Source: Pseudomonadota bacterium (GTDB lineage: Bacteria > Pseudomonadota > Alphaproteobacteria > Sphingomonadales > Sphingomonadaceae). Taken from it: DNA of 15,287 nt. The position numbers and the translations under genes are program-made. The notes below the pieces were generated by a model. It saw only the letters and a program-made list of their open reading frames with translations. It searched no databases and was not told where the DNA came from. This document shows positions 1 through 6,834 of this stretch, in pieces. The stretch lies in NCBI GenBank assembly GCA_023423775.1, contig JAFAEZ010000161.1, forward strand, positions 1 to 15,287, given 5' to 3'. How positions within the stretch are numbered: position 1 is the stretch's first letter; each line of letters starts with the position of its first letter.

Positions 1-1311
1 GCCGGCGCGCGCAACATCACCTTCCTCGCCGGCGACGTCGGCCGGCTTCCCGAGGCGGTCGGCCAGCCGAGCGCCGCCGCCGGCTCGGCCTTCTCGACCG
101 CGTTCAACACTGGGATGCAGGCGACGCTCGCCGGCTATGCCGAGCGCGGCGTGATCGTGAACTATCTCAATCTCAACACGCTTGGCGACGTCGTCGAGGC
201 CAATCTCGCCGCCTTCGGCCTGCAAAGCGCCGGCGCCTGCCCGCTCGCCTGCGTGACCACCAACCCCGAGCTGCTCGACCGCTACTTCTTCTATGTGGAT
301 CAGCTCCACATGACGTCGAAGGGGTTCGAGATCGTCGGCCGCTATGCGGTGAAGCAGCTCGAGGCACCGCTCCACTTCCAGGCGCAGACCGATGTCGGCC
401 TGGAAACCGCGCGCGCGTTCGGCTCGACCTTGCTCGGTCGCCTCGATCTTTCGCAGGCGCGCCACGGCGGCGAGGGCGAAGGCGGGCTCAACCTCTACGT
501 CACCGGCAATTTCGCCGGCCGCGATTATGGCCGCGGCGCGACCAATCTCTCCTACGATCTCGATGTCGTCGGCATCACCGCCGGCGCCGAATATGATGCG
601 GCGCCCGGGGCGGTAATCGGCGCCGCCATCAACCATTCGCGCGCCAGGGCCGATTTCGTCACCGTCGATGGTCGCGCCGAGGCGCGGGCCTGGCAGGCCG
701 GCCTCTATGCCGGCTGGGCGTCGCCGGCCGGCGCATTCGTCGAGGGCTATGCCGGCTATGGCTGGCTCGATTTCGAGAATGAGCGTGCCGCCGTCATCGA
801 TCGGATCGAGGGCGAGAGCGACGGCCAGGCGATCACCGCCGGCGCGAAGGCGGGCTACCTGTTCGGCCTCGGCGGCTGGCGGGTCGGGCCCGTCGCCGGC
901 GTGGCTTATGCCAAGGCGGAGCGGGACGGCTATACCGAGACCGGCGATCCCGTGCTGACGCTCGCCGTGGCGGACCAGGAGGTGACGGCGCTGACCGGAA
1001 GCGCCGGCATCGAGGCGCGCGGCACGCTCGACATGGGCGGGCTGGCCGTCCGTCCCTATGTGTCGCTGACGGCCGAGAAGGATTTCGAAGGCGACGGCCG
1101 CACCATCCGTTATGCCGGCACCGCGGCGCCGACGATCGTCAACCGCTTCGTGCTGCCCGATCGTTCCAAGGACACCTATGCGCGGCTGGCCGCCGGGGCG
1201 AGCCTCTCGCTCGGCGAGCGGGTCGCCCTGCAGGTCAATGCCGCTTCCTCGTTCGAGCAGGATGGCGGCGACGACTTTTCGGGCTTCGTCGGGCTGACGC
1301 TCGGCTTCTGA
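1..1311 (+). CDS. SGNH/GDSL-type esterase with autotransporter beta-barrel (5' end missing)
   Basis: This is the C-terminal part (436 residues) of a secreted autotransporter; the reading frame is open from base 1, so the start, signal peptide and the nucleophile and oxyanion blocks lie upstream. The passenger end (window residues about 1-125) has the SGNH-hydrolase block V in DQLHMT: the Asp at residue 100 and His at residue 103 fit the DxxH catalytic pair. A close Cys pair (CPLAC) precedes it. From about residue 150 to the end there are alternating hydrophobic and aromatic strands (for example YAGYGWLDF) and the protein ends in FVGLTLGF, with the terminal Phe typical of outer-membrane barrels. 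In this family the barrel inserts in the outer membrane and the esterase is displayed or released, acting on lipids or short-chain esters. The Met at base 115 is internal, not the start. The family call is firm; the substrate is unknown. Confidence 0.85.
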   Translation, partial: AGARNITFLAGDVGRLPEAVGQPSAAAGSAFSTAFNTGMQATLAGYAERGVIVNYLNLNTLGDVVEANLAAFGLQSAGACPLACVTTNPELLDRYFFYVDQLHMTSKGFEIVGRYAVKQLEAPLHFQAQTDVGLETARAFGSTLLGRLDLSQARHGGEGEGGLNLYVTGNFAGRDYGRGATNLSYDLDVVGITAGAEYDAAPGAVIGAAINHSRARADFVTVDGRAEARAWQAGLYAGWASPAGAFVEGYAGYGWLDFENERAAVIDRIEGESDGQAITAGAKAGYLFGLGGWRVGPVAGVAYAKAERDGYTETGDPVLTLAVADQEVTALTGSAGIEARGTLDMGGLAVRPYVSLTAEKDFEGDGRTIRYAGTAAPTIVNRFVLPDRSKDTYARLAAGASLSLGERVALQVNAASSFEQDGGDDFSGFVGLTLGF

Positions 1312-1317
1312 TGCGCA

Positions 1318-1353
1318 TGGCGGGCGGCGCGCCGAGTCGATCGCCGCCCGCCA
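1318..1353 (+). terminator. GC-rich hairpin after the autotransporter gene
   Basis: The arms tggcgggcggcg (1318-1329) and cgccgcccgcca (1342-1353) are perfectly complementary over 12 bp and enclose a 12-base loop. The hairpin starts 6 bases after the stop codon, which suits transcription termination. No T-tract follows, so it is not a classical intrinsic terminator; it could be a Rho-assisted terminator or a 3'-end stabilising stem. Confidence 0.45.
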
Positions 1354-1394
1354 ATCCTGTGGCAATCGTCGCGGGCGAGGAATAAAGTGACCCG

Positions 1395-1778
1395 ATGACC
1401 TACAGACCGATCGGAATCGCCGCCCTTTTCGCCCTCGCGCTGCCCGGATGCGGGGACAAGCCCGCGGAAGCGCCGAAAGAGACGAGGAAGATGACGGCGA
1501 GCTCGCCCTTCGTCGACCAATTGAAGGGCCTCAGCGAACTCAATCGCGGCCTCGCGCTGCGCCGCGCGATCCAGGATTCAGGCTCGACCTGCAAGAAGGT
1601 CGAGAAATCCGGCTATCAGGAGGATTACAAGAATCTCTCCATGTGGACGGCGCGCTGCTCCGACACCAAGGATTGGGCAATCTTCATCGCGCCCAATGGC
1701 GACGTCCAGGTCCGCAAGTGTGCGGACGCGGAGCAGCTAAAGCTGCCGGCCTGCCGGACCGATGAACTGCCTGCCTAG
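1395..1778 (+). CDS. Small putative lipoprotein with four cysteines
   Basis: The 127-aa product matches no family I recognise. It begins with Arg-4 and a hydrophobic stretch ending in LPGC, a lipobox-like motif with Cys-19 as the candidate lipidated residue; Pro at -2 is unusual, so lipidation is likely but not certain. The mature part is polar and has four further cysteines (66, 88, 109, 120), enough for two disulfides in the periplasm. The segment WAIFIAPNGDVQVRKC looks like a beta-hairpin. The start is chosen because it retains the signal sequence; GAGGA at 1377-1381 is a possible but distant ribosome site (13 bases). The internal Met at base 1491 would lose the export signal. The gene ends tail-to-tail with the KTSC gene, both stops lying in one CTAG. 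Confidence 0.7.
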   Translation: MTYRPIGIAALFALALPGCGDKPAEAPKETRKMTASSPFVDQLKGLSELNRGLALRRAIQDSGSTCKKVEKSGYQEDYKNLSMWTARCSDTKDWAIFIAPNGDVQVRKCADAEQLKLPACRTDELPA

Positions 1779-1978
1779 GCGGATTCCATCTCGGTATAGT
1801 CGTATCCGTCGCGGATATGGGCGTTGAAATAGCGGCCCTTGCTGAAGGCGGCGCGGAAGCGCTCATATTCCTCCGGCGGAACCTCATGATAGACGTAACG
1901 GCGGCCGGTCGTGAACTCGATCGCGAGCTTGCGCTCGTCGGCATCATAAAGGTGCCTGCGGATGACGGTCGACGGCAT
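1775..1978 (-). CDS. KTSC-domain protein
   Basis: This 67-aa protein is essentially one KTSC domain, a roughly 60-residue module named after the C-terminus of some lysyl-tRNA synthetases and also found as a stand-alone bacterial protein. The central YxY motif is present (YVYHEVP), followed by a helix (EEYERFRAAFSKGRYFNAHI). There is no signal peptide, so it should be cytoplasmic; its molecular function is not established. The frame stays open upstream to base 2140, but the added 54 residues are Pro/Gly/Arg-rich and unlike the domain, so the start is placed at MPSTVIRR (base 1978), with no clear Shine-Dalgarno. It lies 71 bases downstream of the Arg-rich protein gene on the same strand and may share its transcript. 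Its stop codon overlaps the opposing lipoprotein stop. Confidence 0.85.
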   Translation of the reverse strand: MPSTVIRRHLYDADERKLAIEFTTGRRYVYHEVPPEEYERFRAAFSKGRYFNAHIRDGYDYTEMESA

Positions 1979-2049
1979 CAGGTGGAAACGAACGGGTCCG
2001 GGATTGGAGCCGCAGGGGACGCGATGGCCGCGCCCCCCGCATTCCCCGG

Positions 2050-2370
2050 TTAGCGCCGATAGCCGCGCCAGTTGCGATAGCGGTGGTCCCGCTTCCAGCC
2101 GCGCCAGTCGCGGCGATAGTCGCGTCGATCCTCCCTCCAATCGCGCCGATAGTCGCGGCGAGCCTCGCGCAGATCGCGGCGATAATCGCGGCGCGCCTCG
2201 CGCACGTCACGGCGGCTGTCGGCCCGGCGAACATCGCGGCGATAGTCGCGCCGTGCTTCGCGGACGTCCTGCCGGTATTCGCGCCAGTTCTGCCGCGGGC
2301 TGTCGGCCAGCGCCGGTGCCGCCGGCATGGCGATAGCGGCAAGCGTGGCCGCGAGAACGAAGATACGCAT
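2050..2370 (-). CDS. Secreted arginine-rich 11-residue-repeat protein
   Basis: A 106-aa exported protein of unknown function. Residues 1-22 are a signal peptide with an Ala-rich core ending PALA before Asp-23. The mature 84 residues contain 34 Arg and 14 Asp, with Tyr and Trp at regular positions and no Cys. Residues 36-99 are 11-residue units of the pattern [VLW]REARRDYRRD (36-46, 56-66, 67-77, 78-88, with a 9-residue imperfect unit at 47-55 and a diverged one at 89-99). Such low-complexity Arg/Asp/Tyr/Trp segments occur in small periplasmic proteins of this group and near the N-terminus of RcnB-like proteins, but the RcnB domain proper is not seen. Inference: a periplasmic polyelectrolyte that could bind envelope polyanions, nucleic acid or metal. 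Start supported by AGGAGAG four bases upstream of the ATG. Confidence 0.85.
   Translation of the reverse strand: MRIFVLAATLAAIAMPAAPALADSPRQNWREYRQDVREARRDYRRDVRRADSRRDVREARRDYRRDLREARRDYRRDWREDRRDYRRDWRGWKRDHRYRNWRGYRR
2074..2265 (-). repeat. 33-bp tandem coding repeats (11-residue units)
   Basis: Imperfect tandem repeats inside the Arg-rich gene. Each full unit is 33 bp and encodes a variant of [VLW]REARRDYRRD; one unit is shortened to 27 bp (nine residues). On the plus strand the recurring core reads cggcgatagtcgcg and close variants. Codon differences between units suggest an old array rather than a recent expansion. Confidence 0.8.
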
Positions 2371-2374
2371 AACA

Positions 2375-2381
2375 CTCTCCT
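2375..2381 (-). promoter_or_regulatory. Strong Shine-Dalgarno of the Arg-rich protein gene
   Basis: Read on the minus strand the sequence is AGGAGAG, then TGTT, then ATG at 2370. It is among the best ribosome-binding sites in the window and fixes this start, suggesting efficient translation. Confidence 0.75.
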
Positions 2382-2526
2382 ACAGCGTCCGTCTGATGCG
2401 GACCCGCAGGAAAACGGGCGGCGGCAAAGGCCGGTTGCATGAACCCAAAACTACTGCGCGTTCATCTGAGGTCTAGGTGCGTTCCCACCGGGGTCGCCTT
2501 GCGCTAGACTGGTGGCGAGCGCGAAA

Positions 2527-2540
2527 GACCGGAGGCGGTC
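2527..2540 (+). promoter_or_regulatory. RBS presented in the loop of a small hairpin
   Basis: GACCG (2527-2531) and CGGTC (2536-2540) are perfect complements flanking the four bases GAGG, the core of the ribosome-binding site of the gene whose ATG begins at 2541. A 5-bp stem with a GAGG loop could therefore form directly against the start codon. Whether it folds and matters in the cell is not shown by the sequence. Confidence 0.45.
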
Positions 2541-2774
2541 ATGATGCTGGTCGGAATCGGTGCGTTGCTGGTCATCGTCGGGGTCGTGATGACGGCCATT
2601 TCGACGCTTCGTCGCGGCCGGCTGAGCGAGCCCCGCGCCGTCGCCCCAGACTCCCCGCGCGACACGCTGGAGCCGAGCGGCCGTGGCCGCCGCCTCAGCG
2701 TGAAGGGCGATCTGCCGTGGCTGGCCCTGATGGGTCTCGGCGCCGTCCTGCTGCTCGTCGGCGCGACGACCTGA
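2541..2774 (+). CDS. Small two-helix inner-membrane protein
   Basis: A 77-aa protein of unknown function with a hydrophobic N-terminal helix (about residues 3-22, MLVGIGALLVIVGVVMTAIS), a positively charged and proline-containing loop (about 23-58), and a second hydrophobic helix (about 60-75, WLALMGLGAVLLLVGA). The topology is that of a small helical-hairpin membrane protein with the basic loop probably cytoplasmic. GGAGG five bases before the ATG supports the start; a second Met follows directly. It is divergent from the Arg-rich protein gene across a 170-base gap that should hold both promoters, although I find no convincing -35/-10 pair there. Only six bases separate its stop from the stop of the convergent DUF885 gene. 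Confidence 0.75.
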   Translation: MMLVGIGALLVIVGVVMTAISTLRRGRLSEPRAVAPDSPRDTLEPSGRGRRLSVKGDLPWLALMGLGAVLLLVGATT

Positions 2775-2780
2775 TCCTGG

Positions 2781-4067
2781 CTAGCGAAGCAGGTCCGCGG
2801 GCAGGGTTGGCTCGGAGATCAGCCGCTCCATGGCCGCCCAGCGCGCCGCCGGATCCGCACCCGCGCGTTCGATATGGGCCTGCACCATGTCCTGGCCGAG
2901 CCCGTAATTGATCACGTAGGACCGATATTGCGTCGTGAAGTCGATCGACTGCTCGGCGCGCGCCTTTGAAACGAGCTGGTACTTCTGGGTGAGTGCGACC
3001 GCCTGCGCGCGGTCGATCCGCCCTTCGAGGAAATCGCGCGCGATCGTGAAGCGGGCGCCGGCGAGATCCCGCATCGCGTGCAGCAAGGCGAGATAATCGG
3101 GGGCTTTCGCGGCCGGGATGCCGGCCAGCGGATAGAGAGTGGCGGTTTCGAAGGCGAGCCGCTCGGGGCCCGGGAAGGCGAGATCGATGCCGTAATTGGC
3201 CGATCCTTCCGCGATCAGCGACTGCGGCGAATAAAGCGGGTAGATGCTGAACTCGATCCAGCCGCGCTCCTTGGTGAGCTTCTGCTCGAGCAGCATGTTG
3301 AGCGCGTGGTGGCCGGGATAGCCCTCGTGGCAGCCGAGATCGACCGCACGGCTGATCCGGATCGGCAGGTCGGTGTTGACCTGGATCAGGCTGTGGTAGC
3401 CGCCCTTGTAATAATTGTAGCCCGACCAGCTCTTGCCGGTGACGAATTCAAGGTCGAAGCTTTCGCCGGCCGGCATCGCGATATGCTGCGCCGTGCGCCG
3501 TTTGCACTCCGCGATCGCCGCGTCGAACACCGGCTTCAGCCGTTCCTTCGGGATCGTGAAGGCGTCCTGGAAGGCATCGACGCGGTCGGCGAGCGGCCCC
3601 GATCCCGGGACGAGCGCCTCGATCCGCTTCAAGACCGGATCGTAATCGGAGAGCGGCTTCAATTGCGGGCTGACGCCGAACAGGCCTTCGGCTTCCTCGG
3701 CGAAGCTCAGCTTCTCGCCCTGGAGCATGCGCAGCCGCGTGGTCGCGGCGCGCAATTGGGCGAGCAGGAAGGCGCGGCGGCGCTGCTCGATTGGCTCCAG
3801 CGCCGAAGGATCGATGGCGTTGGTTCGCGCGGCAAGCGTCGCCGCCTCCCGGCTGAGATGGGCGAGCGATCGTGGCGCGCCCTTGGCGGCGTCGGCCCAT
3901 TCCTGCGGCCCGTAATAAGCATCGACATAGCCCGGCTCGCGCTCGCCGATCTCGAGCGTCATCTGGACATAGTCCTTGGCGATTTCGTCGAGGCTGTCGT
4001 CCTGGACCCGATCGGAGACGCAGCCGGCGAGGAGCAGCAAGGCAAGGCACGCTTTGACGATCTTCAT
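2781..4067 (-). CDS. DUF885-family lipoprotein metallopeptidase
   Basis: A 428-aa member of the DUF885 family of putative zinc peptidases. The N-terminus is a lipoprotein signal (MKIVKACLALLLLAGC) with lipobox LAGC and lipidated Cys-16, so it should be anchored in the envelope facing the periplasm. The signature HEGYPGHH at residues 247-254 matches the family's zinc motif (HE..PGH), and the downstream AEGSANYG around Glu-287 corresponds to the conserved EG motif that supplies another ligand. The C-terminal half is helical, as in the family. The substrate is not known; a peptide is inferred. Its ATG overlaps the nhaA stop by 4 bases (ATGA), so translation is probably coupled to nhaA. No frame damage is visible. 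Confidence 0.88.
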   Translation of the reverse strand: MKIVKACLALLLLAGCVSDRVQDDSLDEIAKDYVQMTLEIGEREPGYVDAYYGPQEWADAAKGAPRSLAHLSREAATLAARTNAIDPSALEPIEQRRRAFLLAQLRAATTRLRMLQGEKLSFAEEAEGLFGVSPQLKPLSDYDPVLKRIEALVPGSGPLADRVDAFQDAFTIPKERLKPVFDAAIAECKRRTAQHIAMPAGESFDLEFVTGKSWSGYNYYKGGYHSLIQVNTDLPIRISRAVDLGCHEGYPGHHALNMLLEQKLTKERGWIEFSIYPLYSPQSLIAEGSANYGIDLAFPGPERLAFETATLYPLAGIPAAKAPDYLALLHAMRDLAGARFTIARDFLEGRIDRAQAVALTQKYQLVSKARAEQSIDFTTQYRSYVINYGLGQDMVQAHIERAGADPAARWAAMERLISEPTLPADLLR

Positions 4068-5344
4068 GGCCGTCGTTCCTCCAGCGAAACCACGTCTCCG
4101 TCAATGTCCATCTCTATCGCCTGTTCGGCCTCAGCCTCCTCGTGGCGGCGATGCTGGGGCGCGAGGTGCAGCAGCGCATAGCCGGCAAGCGCCGACAGCA
4201 AGGAGCCGAGCAGCACGCCGATCTTCGCCTCCTCGATCCGCGCCGGCGCGTCCGGAAAGGCGAGGGCGCCGATGAACAGGCTCATCGTGAAGCCGATCCC
4301 GCACAGCAGGGACACGCCATAGATTTGCAGCCAGGTTGCCCCGCGCAGCCGCGTCGCCAGGCCCAGCCGCACCGACAGCCACACGGCGAGGAAGATGCCC
4401 GCCTGCTTGCCGACGAAAAGGCCGGCGGCGATGCCGAGCGGCAGCGGCGCGAGGATCTGGGCGAGCCCCATGCCATCGAGCGAGACGCCGGCATTGGCGA
4501 ACCCGAACAGAGGCACGATGAAGAAGGCGACCAGCGGCGCGATGGCATGTTCGAGCCGATGGAGCGGCGAATGCGCGTCGTCGGGAGTTCCCGGCGACTT
4601 CACGATCGGGATCGCGCTGGCGGCGAGCACGCCGGCGATCGTCGCGTGCACCCCCGAGAGCAGGACGGCGTACCATAAGGCGGCGGCGAGCAGCGAATAG
4701 ACGATGAGCGAGCGGACCCCGCCCCGGTTGAGCGCGACCATCAAGGCGAGGATCGCGGCCGCGGCGCCCAGGGCGAACAGGTCGATCGTCGCCGTGTAAG
4801 CGACGGCGATGATCGCCACCGCGCCCATGTCGTCGACGATCGCCACCGTGGTCAGGAACAGCTTGAGCGAGGTCGGCGCGCGCCGCCCGAGCAGCGCCAG
4901 CACGCCGATCGCAAAGGCAATGTCGGTCGCGGCGGGAATCGCCCACCCGCGCAACAGGTCCGGGCTGCCCGAAACGAGGGCAAGATAGATGAGCGCGGGA
5001 AAGGCCATGCCCGAAGCCGCGGCGATGAACGGCAGGCGGCGCTGCTCCCAGGTCGACAGCCGGCCGTCGACGAACTCGCGTTTGATCTCCAGCCCGACGA
5101 GCAGGAAGAAAATCGCCATCAACCCGTCGTTGATCCAGAGATGCGGCGTCATCGGCCCGAGCTTGTCGGTCAGCACCGGCCCGACCGGCATGTGCAGCAG
5201 GTGATGATAGGCTTCTGCCATCGGCGAATTGGCGACGAACAACGCGAAGGCCGCGGCGATCATCAGCAGAATTCCCCCGGCCGCTTCGCTGTCTAGGAAT
5301 TTGCGCAGCGCCGATTGCGCGGGACGGGTCGGAAGGCTGGACAT
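4064..5344 (-). CDS. nhaA: Na+/H+ antiporter NhaA
   Basis: A 426-aa inner-membrane antiporter that exports Na+ (or Li+) in exchange for protons, setting sodium and pH homeostasis. Residues known to be essential in the Escherichia coli protein have clear counterparts: Asp-141 in ATDIAFAIG, the Asp-171/Asp-172 pair in VAIVDDMGAV that binds the ion, and Lys-313 in VGKQAG. FFLLVGLEIKREF and GFTMSLFIGALAF are also family hallmarks, and about twelve hydrophobic segments are visible. It is some 40 residues longer than the E. coli protein, mostly in an acidic C-terminal tail. An upstream in-frame Met at 5461 would add 39 Arg/Pro-rich residues unlike the family, so the start is placed at MSSLPTRPAQ (5344), with a weak AGAGG upstream. 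It heads a coupled unit with the DUF885 peptidase. Confidence 0.95.
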   Translation of the reverse strand: MSSLPTRPAQSALRKFLDSEAAGGILLMIAAAFALFVANSPMAEAYHHLLHMPVGPVLTDKLGPMTPHLWINDGLMAIFFLLVGLEIKREFVDGRLSTWEQRRLPFIAAASGMAFPALIYLALVSGSPDLLRGWAIPAATDIAFAIGVLALLGRRAPTSLKLFLTTVAIVDDMGAVAIIAVAYTATIDLFALGAAAAILALMVALNRGGVRSLIVYSLLAAALWYAVLLSGVHATIAGVLAASAIPIVKSPGTPDDAHSPLHRLEHAIAPLVAFFIVPLFGFANAGVSLDGMGLAQILAPLPLGIAAGLFVGKQAGIFLAVWLSVRLGLATRLRGATWLQIYGVSLLCGIGFTMSLFIGALAFPDAPARIEEAKIGVLLGSLLSALAGYALLHLAPQHRRHEEAEAEQAIEMDIDGDVVSLEERRP

Positions 5345-5427
5345 GCGCCTCTGCCTAGCCGCTGCGCGCCCGGGCCGAAAGGCAAGACGGTGGCGCCGCC
5401 TCTTCCGCCGATATGGTGGCGGTCCAT

Positions 5428-5451
5428 TTCGGATGAAATTCTTGATCCGAA
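5428..5451. promoter_or_regulatory. Operator-like inverted repeat between nhaA and the glycosyltransferase gene
   Basis: TTCGGAT (5428-5434) and ATCCGAA (5445-5451) form a perfect 7-bp dyad with a 10-base spacer; a second dyad, ATTTC-GGAT-GAAAT (5426-5439), overlaps it. The element lies in the 128-base gap between divergent genes, 22 bases before the GTG of the glycosyltransferase gene. Position and symmetry suit a dimeric regulator site, or a short hairpin in the leader RNA. No cognate regulator is encoded in the window. Confidence 0.35.
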
Positions 5452-5472
5452 TCCGAGGCATAGTCCGCGGCC

Positions 5473-6834
5473 GTGGATTGGCTGTTCGCCTCTCTGGGGG
5501 CTGGCGCGCGCGAGATCGGTCTGTTCGCCGCGCTCGGTTTCATCCTGCTCGGCGCCGGCGACCTCATGGTCGACGCGCTGTGGATCATGCGCGCGATCCG
5601 CGAGCGCGTGCGGAGGTCCCGCAAGCCCGGCTGGATCGAGAAGCCTCATCGGCCCGGGCTGCTCGCGGTCTTCATTCCGGCCTGGGACGAATCCGCCGTT
5701 ATCAGCCGTATGTTGCGGGCCGCCCTCCTCAAGCTGGGCGGAGCGGAATACCGCATCTATGTCGGCTGCTACCCCAATGATCCGGCGACGCTCCGGGAAG
5801 TGCGATCGATCCCCGATCCAAGGGTGAGGATCGTCATCGGCCCGGTCGACGGGCCCACGACCAAGGCCGACTGCCTCAACCGGCTATGGGAAGCGATGCT
5901 GATCGACGAAGCGGCGGAAGGGCGGCTCGTGAAAGGGGTGGTGCTGCACGACGCTGAGGACCTGGTGCATCGCGCCGAGCTCGCTGTGTTCGACCGCCTG
6001 ATCGAACAGTACGATCTCGTCCAGCTGCCGGTGGTGCCGCTGATCGACGACAATTCGCGCTGGATCGCCGGCCATTATGCGGATGAATTCGCCGAGGCGC
6101 ACGGCAAGGAGCTGGTCGTCCGCGCGGCGCTGGGGGTCGGCCTGCCCTCGGCCGGAGTGGGTTGCGCCTTCTCGCGCGCGGCGCTCGGCCGCGCCGCCAG
6201 GATCTCGGGCGGGCTGCCGTTCGATGCCGACAGCCTCACCGAGGATTACGAACTCGGCCTGCGGCTGCGCGCGATCGGCGGCACTTCGGTGTTCGTGCGC
6301 ATGGCCCGCGGCGGCACCCTGGTCGCAACACAGGAATATTTCCCCGGAACGATCCGCGCCGCGGTCGCGCAGAAAGCGCGCTGGATGACCGGGATCGCCC
6401 TGGCGGGCTGGGACCGGCTCGGCTGGACCGGCGGCGTCGCCGAACGCTGGATGCGGCTGCGTGACCGCCAGTCGGTGCTTGCCGCAATCTTCCTGCTCGC
6501 CGCCTATGTCACCTTCCTGCTGTGGACGCTGGCGCTGCTGGGCTGGATCTTCCTCGGCATCGTCCCGACCCCGCCGTCGGCGTTCCTCTCCCTGCTCCTC
6601 AAGGTCAATCTCGGCCTGTTCCTATGGCGGCTTGCGATGCGCTTCGCCTTCGTCGCACGCGTTTACGGCTGGCGCGAGGGGCTGCGGGCGATCCCGCGCG
6701 TCTTCGTCGGCAACATCATCGCGATGATGGCGGCGCGCGCGGCCGTACTTCAATATCTGCGGATTCGACGCACCGGCCGGATGGAATGGGGCAAGACCGC
6801 CCATGCCTTCCCCGCCACTCTTCCCGCCGAATGA
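5473..6834 (+). CDS. NfrB-like processive family 2 glycosyltransferase
   Basis: A 453-aa inner-membrane glycosyltransferase resembling the N-terminal catalytic part of NfrB (phage N4 adsorption protein B). One membrane helix (about 15-38) is followed by a cytoplasmic GT2 domain: FIPAWDE (67-73), the acidic metal-binding motif HDAED (159-163), the catalytic-base motif TEDYELGLRL (256-265) and QKARW (300-304), the QxxRW signature of processive polymerases. Three further hydrophobic segments lie at about 335-362, 372-395 and 408-425. In E. coli NfrB makes and exports an N-acetylmannosamine-type glycan under c-di-GMP control; here the protein ends soon after the membrane region, leaving no room for the C-terminal MshEN-like sensor of the roughly 745-aa enteric protein. 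The start is GTG, the first start codon after an in-frame TAG (5461-5463). The sugar polymerised here is unknown. Confidence 0.85.
   Translation: MDWLFASLGAGAREIGLFAALGFILLGAGDLMVDALWIMRAIRERVRRSRKPGWIEKPHRPGLLAVFIPAWDESAVISRMLRAALLKLGGAEYRIYVGCYPNDPATLREVRSIPDPRVRIVIGPVDGPTTKADCLNRLWEAMLIDEAAEGRLVKGVVLHDAEDLVHRAELAVFDRLIEQYDLVQLPVVPLIDDNSRWIAGHYADEFAEAHGKELVVRAALGVGLPSAGVGCAFSRAALGRAARISGGLPFDADSLTEDYELGLRLRAIGGTSVFVRMARGGTLVATQEYFPGTIRAAVAQKARWMTGIALAGWDRLGWTGGVAERWMRLRDRQSVLAAIFLLAAYVTFLLWTLALLGWIFLGIVPTPPSAFLSLLLKVNLGLFLWRLAMRFAFVARVYGWREGLRAIPRVFVGNIIAMMAARAAVLQYLRIRRTGRMEWGKTAHAFPATLPAE

Noticed and set aside
1979..2140. N-terminal extension of the KTSC protein
   Set aside because: The extra 54 residues overlap the Arg-rich protein gene, lack family similarity and would nearly double a single-domain protein.
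2477..2911. 144-codon plus-strand frame over the small membrane protein gene
   Set aside because: It runs past the end of the membrane protein gene into the antisense of the DUF885 gene and is Arg/Pro-rich; the 77-aa frame has a good ribosome site and two membrane helices.
3078..4181. 367-codon plus-strand frame antisense to the DUF885 and nhaA genes
   Set aside because: It crosses two well-supported genes, has no ribosome site of note and shows no domain; a codon-bias shadow.
5345..5461. 39-residue extension of NhaA
   Set aside because: Arg/Pro-rich, unlike any NhaA N-terminus, and it would cover almost the whole divergent promoter region.
6522..6830. N-terminal extension of the NfrA-like gene into the glycosyltransferase gene
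   Set aside because: The added 103 residues are out-of-frame translation of the glycosyltransferase. The ATG at 6831 gives a signal-like N-terminus and a typical ATGA overlap.
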